Counted from the first letter of the stretch, positions 48,576 through 59,153 are shown. The stretch is 64,000 nucleotides of DNA from Oscillospiraceae bacterium (GCA_009785345.1 WQWL01000001.1:1-64000), one strand, 5' to 3'. Numbers and translations: made by a program. Notes: a model not told the origin generated them from the sequence alone.

Positions 48576-49283
48576 TTACAAATGCACCTCATGTATCCTT
48601 CTCAGTTTGTCAGTACGACTTACAGAATTAACTATTGACGCAGAAAGCTCATCCATTTTCTCAGACGCATGATAAAGAATAGTAAGTATTGCATCTTTAT
48701 TGCTACTTTCATTTGTCAGATTCAAGGAACGAGTAGTGGACACATCTTCCCTGTCTCCAAATCTGTGTATATTCGTTTTCTTTTTTTCATCTCTGACAAG
48801 CATTTGAATAACAATATTAAGCTGCATTAATTCTAGTGCAAGATGAGCAGCGGTCAAATAGTCATTTCGACCTAATTTTATCAGAACCATCACAGATATA
48901 AACCAAAATTGATTGACAATACTACCAACTTTATTTTCAAACGAATCTTCTACAAAATGAGTTGATTTCTTGGTTGCATTGATAAATGTCATATCAAACC
49001 GCCATCCATTTTCAAAGCAAACTCGAATTACACATTGGTTGTCATTCTCATAAAGCTCGTAACCAAAGATGTCACAAATACTTTTAGCCATCACATCAAG
49101 CCATTCGTTCAATTCAAAAATGGCATTGTCAGATAGATGAATTATCATATCGACATCGCTGAATACATCTAACAAACTATAATCAAGCATTGAACCAGAG
49201 AATTCAATGCTATCGATATCAGTATATATATTGACTAAATCCGTCATTTTTTCAGCGGCTTGTATTTGCCATAAATCCATCAA
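48576..49283 (-). CDS. Nucleotidyltransferase-fold protein (aminoglycoside adenylyltransferase-like)
   Basis: EFSGSMLDYSLLDVFSDVDMIIHLSD NT-fold motif. Confidence 0.6.
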   Translation of the reverse strand: MMDLWQIQAAEKMTDLVNIYTDIDSIEFSGSMLDYSLLDVFSDVDMIIHLSDNAIFELNEWLDVMAKSICDIFGYELYENDNQCVIRVCFENGWRFDMTFINATKKSTHFVEDSFENKVGSIVNQFWFISVMVLIKLGRNDYLTAAHLALELMQLNIVIQMLVRDEKKKTNIHRFGDREDVSTTRSLNLTNESSNKDAILTILYHASEKMDELSASIVNSVSRTDKLRRIHEVHL

Positions 49284-49289
49284 ATCACC

Positions 49290-50156
49290 TCACTTGAAAA
49301 TCTCTGATAGATTATTCATAATACGCCTGGCAATGTCTGGCTTGTTCATTGTATAGATGTGTATATGGTTTACACCATTTGCTATGAGATCAATAATTTG
49401 TTCTGTCGCGTAAGCAATTCCTGCCTGATTCATTGCAGCAGGGTTATCAGCAAATCTATCCACAATAGCACGAAATCTTGGTGGCAGTGTTGTTCCGGAT
49501 AATTTACAGATGCGATCAATTTGACGCGCATTGATGACCGGCATGATTCCTGCAATGATAGGAACGTCAACACCATTTTTAAGTAGGCGGAACATAAAAT
49601 TGTACATGATATTGTTGTCAAAAAACATCTGTGTAGTCAAGAAAGCACATCCGGAATCTACCTTGATTTTTAAATGTTCGATATCCTCTTGCATGCAAGA
49701 GGATTCCAGATGTCCCTCAGGATAGCATGCCCCACCGACGCAAAAATCCCCATGTTCAAGGATTGCCTCTGTAAGCTGACTAGCATATTGATACGCTCCA
49801 ATTTTGCGTACAGATTCATCCGTCGGATAATCGCCACGTAAAGCAAGAATGTTTGTAATATTTCTTGTTTTTAGATCGTCAAGGACAGTTTTAATTTCTT
49901 TCTTGTCAGATGATACACAGGTTAGATGTGCCAGAGCTGTAATATCATTTACATTTTGAATTTCATCAGCTATTCTTACAGTATTTTCTCGAGTTGAACC
50001 ACCTGCGCCATATGTCACACTCATAAAAGATGGTTTTAAATCCGCTATCTCGCGAATTACTTGTTTAGCATCTGTTAGTAAAGATTCAGACTTAGGTGGG
50101 AACAATTCACAAGATACAGTTACGTTCTTTTGATTTAGTATATCAGTTATTTTCAT
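49290..50156 (-). CDS. metF: Methylenetetrahydrofolate reductase
   Basis: VSCELFPPKSESL, SVTYGAGGSTREN, HLTCVSSDK, LALRGDYP, GGACYPEGHLES. Confidence 0.95.
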   Translation of the reverse strand: MKITDILNQKNVTVSCELFPPKSESLLTDAKQVIREIADLKPSFMSVTYGAGGSTRENTVRIADEIQNVNDITALAHLTCVSSDKKEIKTVLDDLKTRNITNILALRGDYPTDESVRKIGAYQYASQLTEAILEHGDFCVGGACYPEGHLESSCMQEDIEHLKIKVDSGCAFLTTQMFFDNNIMYNFMFRLLKNGVDVPIIAGIMPVINARQIDRICKLSGTTLPPRFRAIVDRFADNPAAMNQAGIAYATEQIIDLIANGVNHIHIYTMNKPDIARRIMNNLSEIFK

Positions 50157-50200
50157 ATAAAAAGATGATGCCTTTCAGTATTAGTGCCGAGTTAGACAAA

Positions 50201-51217
50201 TTATTTCATCAAGTCCCTGTCAAGGAAAGTTAGTGCAGAGAATGTATTATACATCTCATAATCAAAATCCTTTGTCAGGCCAAGTGCTTCTTCAATGTGT
50301 AAATCAATATACTTATCTCCACGCATGGCGACAATTCTTGCACTACTTCCTGATGCAAGTAATGCAACAGCATTATATCCCATTGAAGTGCCAACAACTC
50401 GATCACGCACATGAGGCGAACCACCGCGTTGTATGTGTCCAATCATTGTAAATCTTGTATCAATTCCGGTTTCTTCGATGATTCTCTCAGCAACTTGATA
50501 ACCTGATTCAGCGCCTTCTGCAACTATAACACAAAAATTATTGCGTCCGGAAAGACGAGCTGATCGAATGCGTTCAATTACGTCCTTATCAAAATCATAT
50601 TTTACTTCCGGTACGAGAATGATCGTAGCACCTGTAGCTACACCTACATCCAAAGCCAAATGACCGGCTTTTCGCCCCATTACCTCAACAACAGAACATC
50701 TCTCATGAGACTGCATTGTATCATTGAGCCTGTCAACAGCGTCTACGGCAGTATTGCAGGCAGTATCAAATCCGATTGAATAACTTGTGCATCCGATGTC
50801 ATTATCGATTGTACAAGGTATGCCTACAACTTTTACGCCATGTTTCGATAAATCTAGCGCACCTCTGAATGTACCATCTCCACCAATTACAACCAATCCC
50901 TCAATTCCCATATGTTTGCAAATATCTGCAGCGGCTTTTACACCTGCTTCAGTCATAAATTCTTTTGACCTCGCGGTATATAGCATTGTTCCGCCGCGCC
51001 CGGTTATGCCTTTAACAATCTTTTGAGTTAATTGAATGAAATCACCGTTTAATAACCCTGCATAACCATGCTTAATTCCTATACAATCAATTCCAAGACA
51101 TTCAGCAGCCCTAACTGCTCCACGAATTGCCGCATTCATGCCGGGTGCATCACCACCCGATGTTAGTACTCCAATTCTTTTTACAGCCGTGTTTTCAATT
51201 ATATTATCTAACTTCAT
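50201..51217 (-). CDS. pfkA: 6-phosphofructokinase
   Basis: RIGVLTSGGDAPGMNAAIRG, VVIGGDGTFRGA, GIPCTIDNDI, GHIQRGGSPHVRDRV. Confidence 0.97.
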   Translation of the reverse strand: MKLDNIIENTAVKRIGVLTSGGDAPGMNAAIRGAVRAAECLGIDCIGIKHGYAGLLNGDFIQLTQKIVKGITGRGGTMLYTARSKEFMTEAGVKAAADICKHMGIEGLVVIGGDGTFRGALDLSKHGVKVVGIPCTIDNDIGCTSYSIGFDTACNTAVDAVDRLNDTMQSHERCSVVEVMGRKAGHLALDVGVATGATIILVPEVKYDFDKDVIERIRSARLSGRNNFCVIVAEGAESGYQVAERIIEETGIDTRFTMIGHIQRGGSPHVRDRVVGTSMGYNAVALLASGSSARIVAMRGDKYIDLHIEEALGLTKDFDYEMYNTFSALTFLDRDLMK

Positions 51218-51304
51218 ATCAATAACCATCCCTTTCCCATGCTTCGTCATTCTGCGACGACCCGCAGAATAACGTTAGTTTTCACGGACTATTTGACATC
51301 CCTT

Positions 51305-51940
51305 TTATTCGAATTTTACCATCTTTGCATCATATAGCTCTATACGCTTTACATCAGTGTGTAACGGCTTAAAATCATCACAGAGTGCATTTAACAAATC
51401 AACTGCATTTAGTGTCGGTTCTTGTGCGGAGATTTTTGCTGAAAGTAAAATGCAATCATTGCATTCAACATTAACATCTCTTATATGTGGAATTATGTCA
51501 ATATCCTTAGTCCCACGTTTTGTTCTTTTTGTAATGACAATACTATCTTGTGTGAGAACTGACATAATGTTACTTGCAAGCTCACTATCCACTTCCCTGT
51601 CATAATATAATTTTACTGATATTTCTAGCCATTTTATTTCATTGATTTTTCGGGAAGGAAAATATATATCTGTAATAATAATACCATCAGGAAGTTTAAT
51701 CGCTTTTACGTCTGGCAAGGATTCACCCATAATCGCAACATCAACGAGTTCGCATATGCTCTCAACACCAACCGAAAGCGGTAATGCAACAGAAATATAT
51801 GGATGCGGGTTAAACCCCTCTGAATATTTTAGCTTTATCCCGGCTCTTAGTAAAGCTCTTTGCAGTGTTGCAGTTAAATCCAGATGTGAAATATATTTAG
51901 CTCTTCCGGTTTTGGAATATCTCATCCTTACTTTACTCAT
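51305..51940 (-). CDS. DUF2344/TIGR03936-type radical-SAM-linked protein
   Basis: MRYSKTGRAKYISHLDLTATLQRALLRAGIKLKYSEGFNPHPYISVALPLSVG. Confidence 0.9.
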   Translation of the reverse strand: MSKVRMRYSKTGRAKYISHLDLTATLQRALLRAGIKLKYSEGFNPHPYISVALPLSVGVESICELVDVAIMGESLPDVKAIKLPDGIIITDIYFPSRKINEIKWLEISVKLYYDREVDSELASNIMSVLTQDSIVITKRTKRGTKDIDIIPHIRDVNVECNDCILLSAKISAQEPTLNAVDLLNALCDDFKPLHTDVKRIELYDAKMVKFE

Positions 51941-51958
51941 ATTTTAACCATTCACTCT

Positions 51959-53608
51959 CTATATTTGTATAAATTCCCATGGAAGCTTTTCGTCAACACC
52001 ACGTTTTCTACTTGCGTAATGTTCTGCATCTGTCGAACATTCATCAAATGCTGCTATCCATTTTTCATAAGAGAAATGATCACTCCACGAATCCATTCTT
52101 GCTCCCATTTTCCACACGGCTTCGACTACATTGCCAAGTTGCCTGTCTCCACGAGATAACGCCGCTTCAATGTAGCCTTGTTGTGGTGAATGCCAATTAT
52201 ATGTTATTGATTTTGCTCGAATAGAACTTCTTAATAACTCTACTCTTCTCGAATACTCATCAATAGGTATTTGTGCCTCACGCTGGAAAGGTGTATGGGG
52301 CTTTGGGATAAAGCATGATGTTGACACCGTGATGCGCACACCTCTTTTTTTATTGTTAGTAAAATCACGCCACGTCTGTAGTACTGTATGTGCCAGATCT
52401 GCAATAGCAGTAACATCTTCGTCAGTCTCTGTCGGCAAACCTAACATAAAATATAGTTTTACAGAATTCCATCCACCTTCAAATGCGACACGACATGCAT
52501 TGATGAGATCGTCTTCTTTTATATTCTTATTAATATAATCCCTCAAACGCTGACTTCCGGCTTCCGGCGCAAATGTAAGTCCGGATTTCCTTACTTTCTG
52601 CACTCGTTCCATAAGCTCAATACTAAAATTATCAGCTCTAAGAGATGGTAAGGACAGGTTTACTTTTCTTGGTTCGCACCATTCAAGAAGACCATCGCAG
52701 AGTTCGCTCAAATGCTTATAATCGCTAGTACTAAGTGAAAGTAATGCCAATTCATCATATCCGGAATTTGATATTGCAGCAATCCCCTGCTTTGTCAAGA
52801 GGTCTGGTGAACGAGATCGTACAGGATTACCCGTGTATCCTGCCATGCAGAATTTACACCCTCGAATACAGCCTCTAAATAACTCCAATACAGATCTGTC
52901 ATGAACAATACTTGTAGAAGGAATAATTGAGTCAACAGGAAAATATGCACTATCTAAATCTTCGACAATTCGCTTTTTCACATAAGTTATGCCTTGATCA
53001 TATAGTGATGGTACATATACACCATGCAATTCAGAAGCAGCTTCGAGAAATGCTTTTTTACTATCAGTAGATTTGAATGTATCTACCAATTCAACAACAA
53101 CATCTTCACCTTCGCCAACAACAAACAAATCAATAAACTCAGCCATCGGTTCAGGATTGTAGCTGCAAGCACCACCTGCTATAACTAATGGGCCATCTTC
53201 TTCTCTATCAGCACTTCGCAAAGGTATCCCGGCAAGATCGAGCATATTTAACACATTTGTATACGAAAGTTCATAGCCAATAGTAAATGCAACAATATCA
53301 AAATCACGAATCGAATCATAGCTTTCCAAACCATATAATGGAATTGCGTTTTCACGCATTTCATGCTCCATATCCGTCCATGGTGCAAAGACTCGCTCAC
53401 ACCATACATCATCGATATTATTGAGTGCCCCGTATAAAATTTTTAGTCCAAGATTAGACATTCCAATCTCATAAGTATCGGGAAAGCAAAATGCAACGCG
53501 AACATTGACATTTTGCTTATCCTTAATTATTTGATTATATTCACCACCGGAGTATCTGGCCGGTTTTTGAACTTTGCTCAATACTTTTTCTAGTTTTTGA
53601 CTAATCAT
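51959..53608 (-). CDS. TIGR03960-type B12-binding radical SAM protein
   Basis: KPARYSGGEYNQIIKDKQNVNVRVAFCFPDTYEIGMSNLGLKILYGALNN; RGCIRGCKFCMAGY. Confidence 0.92.
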   Translation of the reverse strand: MISQKLEKVLSKVQKPARYSGGEYNQIIKDKQNVNVRVAFCFPDTYEIGMSNLGLKILYGALNNIDDVWCERVFAPWTDMEHEMRENAIPLYGLESYDSIRDFDIVAFTIGYELSYTNVLNMLDLAGIPLRSADREEDGPLVIAGGACSYNPEPMAEFIDLFVVGEGEDVVVELVDTFKSTDSKKAFLEAASELHGVYVPSLYDQGITYVKKRIVEDLDSAYFPVDSIIPSTSIVHDRSVLELFRGCIRGCKFCMAGYTGNPVRSRSPDLLTKQGIAAISNSGYDELALLSLSTSDYKHLSELCDGLLEWCEPRKVNLSLPSLRADNFSIELMERVQKVRKSGLTFAPEAGSQRLRDYINKNIKEDDLINACRVAFEGGWNSVKLYFMLGLPTETDEDVTAIADLAHTVLQTWRDFTNNKKRGVRITVSTSCFIPKPHTPFQREAQIPIDEYSRRVELLRSSIRAKSITYNWHSPQQGYIEAALSRGDRQLGNVVEAVWKMGARMDSWSDHFSYEKWIAAFDECSTDAEHYASRKRGVDEKLPWEFIQI

Positions 53609-54444
53609 TAATTTTTGTCTGCTCCAATTTTATATATTGCTTCTGAAACTAATGCTTTGAATTTTGGTGCTGCTTGATCTGCAGTTTCCTGCACTTCTTC
53701 ATGTGTTAATGGTGTCTTTGAAATACCTGCTGCCAGGTTTGAAACACATGATATACCACATATCATTATGCCCATATGATTTGCTGCTACAGCCTCACAA
53801 ACTGTACTCATTCCAACAACGTCGGCACCTAATGCAGCACAAGCGCGAATTTCTGCCGGTGTCTCGAAATTTGGACCTGAAAACTGAATATATACACCCT
53901 CGTGTAATCCAACATTTTGTTCACTAGCAGCTTCTTTAATTCTTAATCTTAATTCTTTAGAATATACTTCACTCATATCTGGGAATCTTGTTCCAAGTTC
54001 TTCAATATTTTCGCCAATTAGTGGTGATGGTACATTATATGATATGTGGTCAGTAATGAGCATGAAGTCACCTGCTGCAAATGCAGGATTAAGACCACCA
54101 ACGGCATTTGTTAAGAAGAGTATTTCCGCACCCATGAGACCCATTAATCGTATCGGCAAAACAACATCATTCATAGGATAGCCTTCATAATAGTGAACAC
54201 GACCTTGCATGGCAACAACAGGAACACCTTTCACATGACCAAATACAAATCGCCCTTGATGTCCTGGCACAGTACTTACAGGAAAGCCTTCTATATCGTG
54301 ATAATTGATGGTTGATACAACATCCATTTCATCAGCATATCCGCCCAATCCCGAACCAAGCACCAGAGCTACTTTCGGAACAAAATCTGTTTTGGACTTT
54401 ACAATTTCCAAGCATTTAATTAATTTTTTGTATGCGTCGTTCAT
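53608..54444 (-). CDS. Purine-nucleoside phosphorylase
   Basis: LVLGSGLGGYADEMD, VPGHQGRFVFGHVKGVPVVAMQGRVHYYEGY, NAVGGLNPAFAAGDFMLITDHI. Confidence 0.95.
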   Translation of the reverse strand: MNDAYKKLIKCLEIVKSKTDFVPKVALVLGSGLGGYADEMDVVSTINYHDIEGFPVSTVPGHQGRFVFGHVKGVPVVAMQGRVHYYEGYPMNDVVLPIRLMGLMGAEILFLTNAVGGLNPAFAAGDFMLITDHISYNVPSPLIGENIEELGTRFPDMSEVYSKELRLRIKEAASEQNVGLHEGVYIQFSGPNFETPAEIRACAALGADVVGMSTVCEAVAANHMGIMICGISCVSNLAAGISKTPLTHEEVQETADQAAPKFKALVSEAIYKIGADKN

Positions 54445-54534
54445 AATAGACCTCCATATGATTATTACATTTTAATTCATTGTCAAGTATACAGCATAAA
54501 AATTGTAGTTGCAATGATATAATACGGTTATTTA

Positions 54535-54562
54535 AGATTGCGGCTCGGAGGCCGCAATGACG
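54535..54562. repeat. 28-nt dispersed palindromic repeat, copy 1
   Basis: AGATTGCGGCTCGGAGGCCGCAATGACG, identical at 61331-61358. Confidence 0.8.
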
Positions 54563-54583
54563 GGGATTAGTATTATTTGTAGC

Positions 54584-55591
54584 CTAATTCTCATTCAGAA
54601 ATATTGCAATTTCTCGTATATCAAAATGCTGTGCCATTTCAATATCGAACATACTAATAGGCATAAGCGCATTCTTTACAGGAATATCAAAATCAATAGG
54701 ACGGATTGTATTTCTAAAATAATTTGCAAAAGCAGCACCGTAATTATCAAAGCCATAATCCAGCAAAGTCACGGTGTCCGGAAAACGATAACCGCGAACT
54801 GAACCCATAGTTATGGTTATAATCCTACGTCCATTAAGTGTTGCTGTTCCTGAAAAACACCAGCCTGCCGGATTTGTAAATCCGGTTTTAAAACCATCAA
54901 CACCTTCATAATCTACAAGCAAAGCATTTGTATTAACATACTCAATTTCTTCGAATACAACATACACCTGCGACGTAAAATCAAGAACCTCTGGATGCTC
55001 TACTATAAGTAGACGAGTCATTTCTGCCATTCCTCTTGCAGAAATGCGATTCTCAGGTGAGCCGCCCCAACTGTCATGAAACTCAGCAGGAATGCCGTGT
55101 TCTAACGCCTTTTGGTTCATCCGCCTAATTAGAGCTTCTTCGCTTCCAAAAAGAGCTTCACCTAATGCAATAGTTGCAGCACTTGCAGAACGAACGATAA
55201 CAACATCAAGAAGCTCGCGAATTGAGTATGATGAGTCCAGATGTAATGGAACGTTAGAAAATGCTCTATTAAATGAAAACTCACTTGTACTCTCACTCAC
55301 TTCAACTAAAGTGTCAAGTGTAATATGTCCATCTCTAATTGCATCAAACACAACATGCACAGCAATCATCTTTACCATACTGGCGGGAACTCTAAGCTCG
55401 TCAGCATTATGTTCATATATGACTAATCCAGTATCAAAATCAATAATAATTGCAGCTTCTGAAGTTATCGTATAATCTCCAATAACTCCAGCGAATGCAG
55501 CCGAAGATAGTGAAATGCAAAGTGCAATAACAATGCACAAACATAAAATTATTCTAATGATATTATTTACATTTCTATATCGGCAAATCAT
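54584..55591 (-). CDS. dacF: D-alanyl-D-alanine carboxypeptidase
   Basis: VPASMVKMIAVHVV (SxxK), SAS triad region VRSASAATI, DGFKTGFTNPAGWCFSGTA (KTG). Confidence 0.93.
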   Translation of the reverse strand: MICRYRNVNNIIRIILCLCIVIALCISLSSAAFAGVIGDYTITSEAAIIIDFDTGLVIYEHNADELRVPASMVKMIAVHVVFDAIRDGHITLDTLVEVSESTSEFSFNRAFSNVPLHLDSSYSIRELLDVVIVRSASAATIALGEALFGSEEALIRRMNQKALEHGIPAEFHDSWGGSPENRISARGMAEMTRLLIVEHPEVLDFTSQVYVVFEEIEYVNTNALLVDYEGVDGFKTGFTNPAGWCFSGTATLNGRRIITITMGSVRGYRFPDTVTLLDYGFDNYGAAFANYFRNTIRPIDFDIPVKNALMPISMFDIEMAQHFDIREIAIFLNEN

Positions 55592-56481
55592 TTTTCCTTA
55601 TGTTCCCATTCTTTATATTCCAGAGCCTGCTCATATAATCTTATATAACTGTCATGTCTACTCTTTTGAAGCTTATCGTCATTCAGTGCAGATAAAATCG
55701 CACAGCCTAACTCTTTAATATGAGCACAGTCACGAAAACGACATTGCCCGATATATGGTTCAAACTCAGGAAATAAGTACTGCAAGTTTTCTTTTTCTGA
55801 AATGAACCCAGAATCAAATGCAGAAAAACCGGGCGTGTCAGCGATAAGTGCTCCACAACTTAGCCTGTATAACTCAACATGCCTTGTAGTATGACGTCCT
55901 CTACCAAGCTTCTTGCTAATGTCACCAACTGATATTTCAAAATCAGGTTCAATTGCATTTAGGATGCTCGACTTCCCTACTCCTGAGTTTCCGGTAAACG
56001 CACATGTTGATTTGCGAATCACTTTTACAAGCTCATACACACCTTCGCCTGTCGTTGCACTTGTTCTGACAGTCGCAAAACCAGCATGGGTATAAATAGT
56101 GAAAAGTTCTTCTGCAGAATTAATATCCATCTTATTAATACAAATAATTGGTTCACAATTGCTATTTATTGCAATTACAGTCATTCTATCAATTAGATAA
56201 GTATCTGTGACAGGAATTGCGCCTGATGCAACAATAATCATTTTATCGATATTTGCTAACGGTGGTCTGATAAATGAATTTCTTCGCGGAAGAATATCTG
56301 TAATGATACCTTTTCCTTGCTCTGTTTTTGTGTATGTAACATTATCTCCAACAAGAGGAGTGCTTTTATCAAGGCGGAAACGACCGCGTGCTCTGCATTC
56401 GGTCGTTTCTTCTGAGGATTGTACATAGTAAAATCCACTCATTGCTTTATAGATAATTCCCTCGTAATTATCGGACTTCAT
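55588..56481 (-). CDS. rsgA: Ribosome small subunit-dependent GTPase RsgA
   Basis: CINKMDI, FTGNSGVGKSSILNAI, GRGRHTTRHVELYRL, ADTPGFSAF, CRFRDCAHIKELGCAI. Confidence 0.96.
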   Translation of the reverse strand: MKSDNYEGIIYKAMSGFYYVQSSEETTECRARGRFRLDKSTPLVGDNVTYTKTEQGKGIITDILPRRNSFIRPPLANIDKMIIVASGAIPVTDTYLIDRMTVIAINSNCEPIICINKMDINSAEELFTIYTHAGFATVRTSATTGEGVYELVKVIRKSTCAFTGNSGVGKSSILNAIEPDFEISVGDISKKLGRGRHTTRHVELYRLSCGALIADTPGFSAFDSGFISEKENLQYLFPEFEPYIGQCRFRDCAHIKELGCAILSALNDDKLQKSRHDSYIRLYEQALEYKEWEHKEK

Positions 56482-56499
56482 TGAATCATGCCCACCTTC

Positions 56500-58368
56500 T
56501 TATTCATCAGGATCTGGCGGATCCGGCGGATCCGGTGGTGGCGGATCCGGTGGTGGCGGATCTGGTGGTGGCGGATCCGGTGATGGCGGTGGAGGAGGCT
56601 CCGGCGTCGGAGGTGGTCCGGTTGAGACATGTACGGCAATTGTTGATCCGGGTGTGACTTGTTCTCCGACACGTGATATAAATATCACATTTCCAGCAGG
56701 TGCATCAGCTTGTAGGTGACTTATATTTGGAGTTAATCCTAACTCAGCAAATTCAGCCACTAGTGCTGCTTCTGTACTTCCAACCATGTTTGGAACAGTT
56801 ACCGGCGTTCTATCAGGACCTGGGCTCACTCTTAGTACAACGGTATCTCCTCTTGCAAGACCTTGTCCTGCTCTTGGAACTGTTTCAATTACAATACCGG
56901 CAAGCTCTTCTGATTCGATAAGAACTTCTTCAAAAACTAAATCTAGTTGAAGTCTTGCTAATTCGTTTCTGGCTGTTGCATTAAGTAAGCCTGTCACATC
57001 CGGCATTTCAACAAGAGGCTCATCACCTTCTGATACAATGAGACGTATAAGGATTCTATCGCCATCAAGAGGCGGTCTGCTACGTTCTCTGCCTGCAGTT
57101 GGATCTTGAGATATTATAACACCTTCAGGTATGTCATTGTTGGGCTCAAATGTCGCTAGAAATTCATATTGTTCATAAAATTCTAAATCAACTCTAACAG
57201 CATCATATCTCATACCGACAAAATTTGGAATTGTTATCGGATCATCATCAGAGCTAAACCAGTCACCTACTGTTGGAAAAACAAAAACCGCAAGAAGAAC
57301 TACTATAAATGCCACCACGACGAAGATACCAACCATTGTAGCTGTACTGGTTGACCTTCTTTTTGAGTCACGGTATTCATTTTCTGTCATTTCTTGCTTT
57401 TTTCTTACAGGAGCAGGAGGTGGAACTTGACGATTCATATTTTGTCTTGGAATTGCTCTTGTTTCATAAGGCTCCTCTATATTTTGGGATTGCCTGTTTG
57501 AAGAACCTGATAGTGCATAATTAAAAACTATCCCCGGCTGTTTACGAAACTCTTCCAAATCATTAAGCATTTCCTCGGCAGATGCAAACCGCATATTTAC
57601 GTCAGATTCCATTGCATGCATTGTTATTTCTTCTAATCCGGCCGGAATATCCGGATTTATATCGCGAGGTAATAATGGAGTCGCGCTTATATGTTGAATC
57701 GCTACTGAAACTGCTGATTCTCCGACAAATGGTAAACGACTGGTGAGCATTTCATACATAACCACACCGACTGAGTAGATGTCAGAACGTACGTCGATTT
57801 TACCACCTTTAGCTTGTTCAGGTGAAATATAGTGCACAGATCCGAGTGCCTCTTGTGTAAGTGTATTTTGAACAGATAATAATCTGGCAATACCGAAGTC
57901 AGCAACTTTAACACTACCATCTTTAAGAATCATTATGTTGTGTGGTTTAATATCACGATGTATAATTCCTCTGGAATGTGCATGCACAAGAGCCTTCGTT
58001 ATTTGAGTTGTGAAATGAAGGGCTTCTTTCCAATTCAGCAAACCTTTTCTGTTAATGTATTGCTTCAAAGTAATACCTTCAATGAGTTCCATTACAATAT
58101 ATTCAGTATTTTCACTGCGACTGACATCATACACAGCAACAATGTTAGGGTGTGATAACATAGCAACCGCTTGTGATTCTGTATAAAAGCGACGTTGAAA
58201 CTCTTCATCATTTGCCAGATCTTCTTTTAAGATTTTAATTGCAACTAAACGGTTTAAGCGATGACATAGTGCTTTATATACATATGCCATACCCCCGACA
58301 CCGATGAGTTCTAAAATCTCATATCGATTATCAAGCTTCATTCCCAAATATTTGTCGTTGTTTTCCAT
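56500..58368 (-). CDS. prkC: PASTA-domain Ser/Thr protein kinase
   Basis: Kinase motifs IIHRDIKPHNIMI, VADFGIAR; TM; PASTA repeats; Pro-rich C-terminus. Confidence 0.95.
   Translation of the reverse strand: MENNDKYLGMKLDNRYEILELIGVGGMAYVYKALCHRLNRLVAIKILKEDLANDEEFQRRFYTESQAVAMLSHPNIVAVYDVSRSENTEYIVMELIEGITLKQYINRKGLLNWKEALHFTTQITKALVHAHSRGIIHRDIKPHNIMILKDGSVKVADFGIARLLSVQNTLTQEALGSVHYISPEQAKGGKIDVRSDIYSVGVVMYEMLTSRLPFVGESAVSVAIQHISATPLLPRDINPDIPAGLEEITMHAMESDVNMRFASAEEMLNDLEEFRKQPGIVFNYALSGSSNRQSQNIEEPYETRAIPRQNMNRQVPPPAPVRKKQEMTENEYRDSKRRSTSTATMVGIFVVVAFIVVLLAVFVFPTVGDWFSSDDDPITIPNFVGMRYDAVRVDLEFYEQYEFLATFEPNNDIPEGVIISQDPTAGRERSRPPLDGDRILIRLIVSEGDEPLVEMPDVTGLLNATARNELARLQLDLVFEEVLIESEELAGIVIETVPRAGQGLARGDTVVLRVSPGPDRTPVTVPNMVGSTEAALVAEFAELGLTPNISHLQADAPAGNVIFISRVGEQVTPGSTIAVHVSTGPPPTPEPPPPPSPDPPPPDPPPPDPPPPDPPDPPDPDE
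56505..56600 (-). repeat. 15-bp tandem repeat encoding PPPPD-type tail of PrkC
   Basis: Consecutive near-identical GGATCCGGTGGTGGC units on the plus strand. Confidence 0.8.
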
Positions 58369-58409
58369 ATATGTATCCATTCCTTTCGTAAAAAGCACTT
58401 ATACTAATA

Positions 58410-59153
58410 TTAATTTTTTAATATAACTACTGTAACATTATCTGGTGCGCCTCGTCCTAAAGCCATATCGACAAGTACCTCACAGCTTTCACGAACATTA
58501 GTACCACGCAATAACTCAAATTGTATTTCATTATCGGTCACAACATTTGTGAGACCGTCTGAGCATAAGATAATAATATCATCGGCTTTCATATCAATGT
58601 AAAAAATATCAGGCAGTTCATCGTAACTGGTACCTAGTACACGTGTTATTAAATTTTTACTTGGATGCTGATGTGCTTCGCTACGAGTAATCTCACCTCT
58701 TTGAATCATATCCTCAACAACCGAATGATCTCTGGTTATTTGAGTAATTTTTTCAAATGTAACGTGATACAATCTGCTGTCTCCGACATTTGCTACAACT
58801 ACTCCATCTTGTGTTGATACAGCAGCAGTCAGAGTTGTTCCCATTCCATTAAGCTCTTCATCACTCATGCTTTTCTGGTATACAATGTCATTTGCTACAT
58901 GTACTGCCTCAGTCATAAGTTCAGCAATATACGTCAAATCATGCCCGCTATTATATTCATCAATATGTCTATCCATATGATTCATAAATGTATCTGCTGC
59001 GAGTTCACTTGCAATATTTCCCGCATTAGCTCCACCCATGCCATCACATACAACAAGAACAACAGTATCATTAACTTCACTTGTTGATATTTGAAAGACA
59101 TCTTGATTATGTTTTCTTACTTTACCGCAATCAGTTATGCCCCATAATTCCAT
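58410..59153 (-). CDS. prpC: PP2C-type protein phosphatase
   Basis: MELWGITDCGKVRKHNQDVF, VVCDGMGGANAGNIAS, ANVGDSRLYH, LCSDGLTNVV, APDNVTVVIL. Confidence 0.95.
   Translation of the reverse strand: MELWGITDCGKVRKHNQDVFQISTSEVNDTVVLVVCDGMGGANAGNIASELAADTFMNHMDRHIDEYNSGHDLTYIAELMTEAVHVANDIVYQKSMSDEELNGMGTTLTAAVSTQDGVVVANVGDSRLYHVTFEKITQITRDHSVVEDMIQRGEITRSEAHQHPSKNLITRVLGTSYDELPDIFYIDMKADDIIILCSDGLTNVVTDNEIQFELLRGTNVRESCEVLVDMALGRGAPDNVTVVILKN

Noticed and set aside
51959-53608. TIGR03960 B12/radical SAM protein as a second natural-product enzyme
   Set aside because: It pairs with the DUF2344 gene in a conserved housekeeping-type arrangement; ordinary for Firmicutes.
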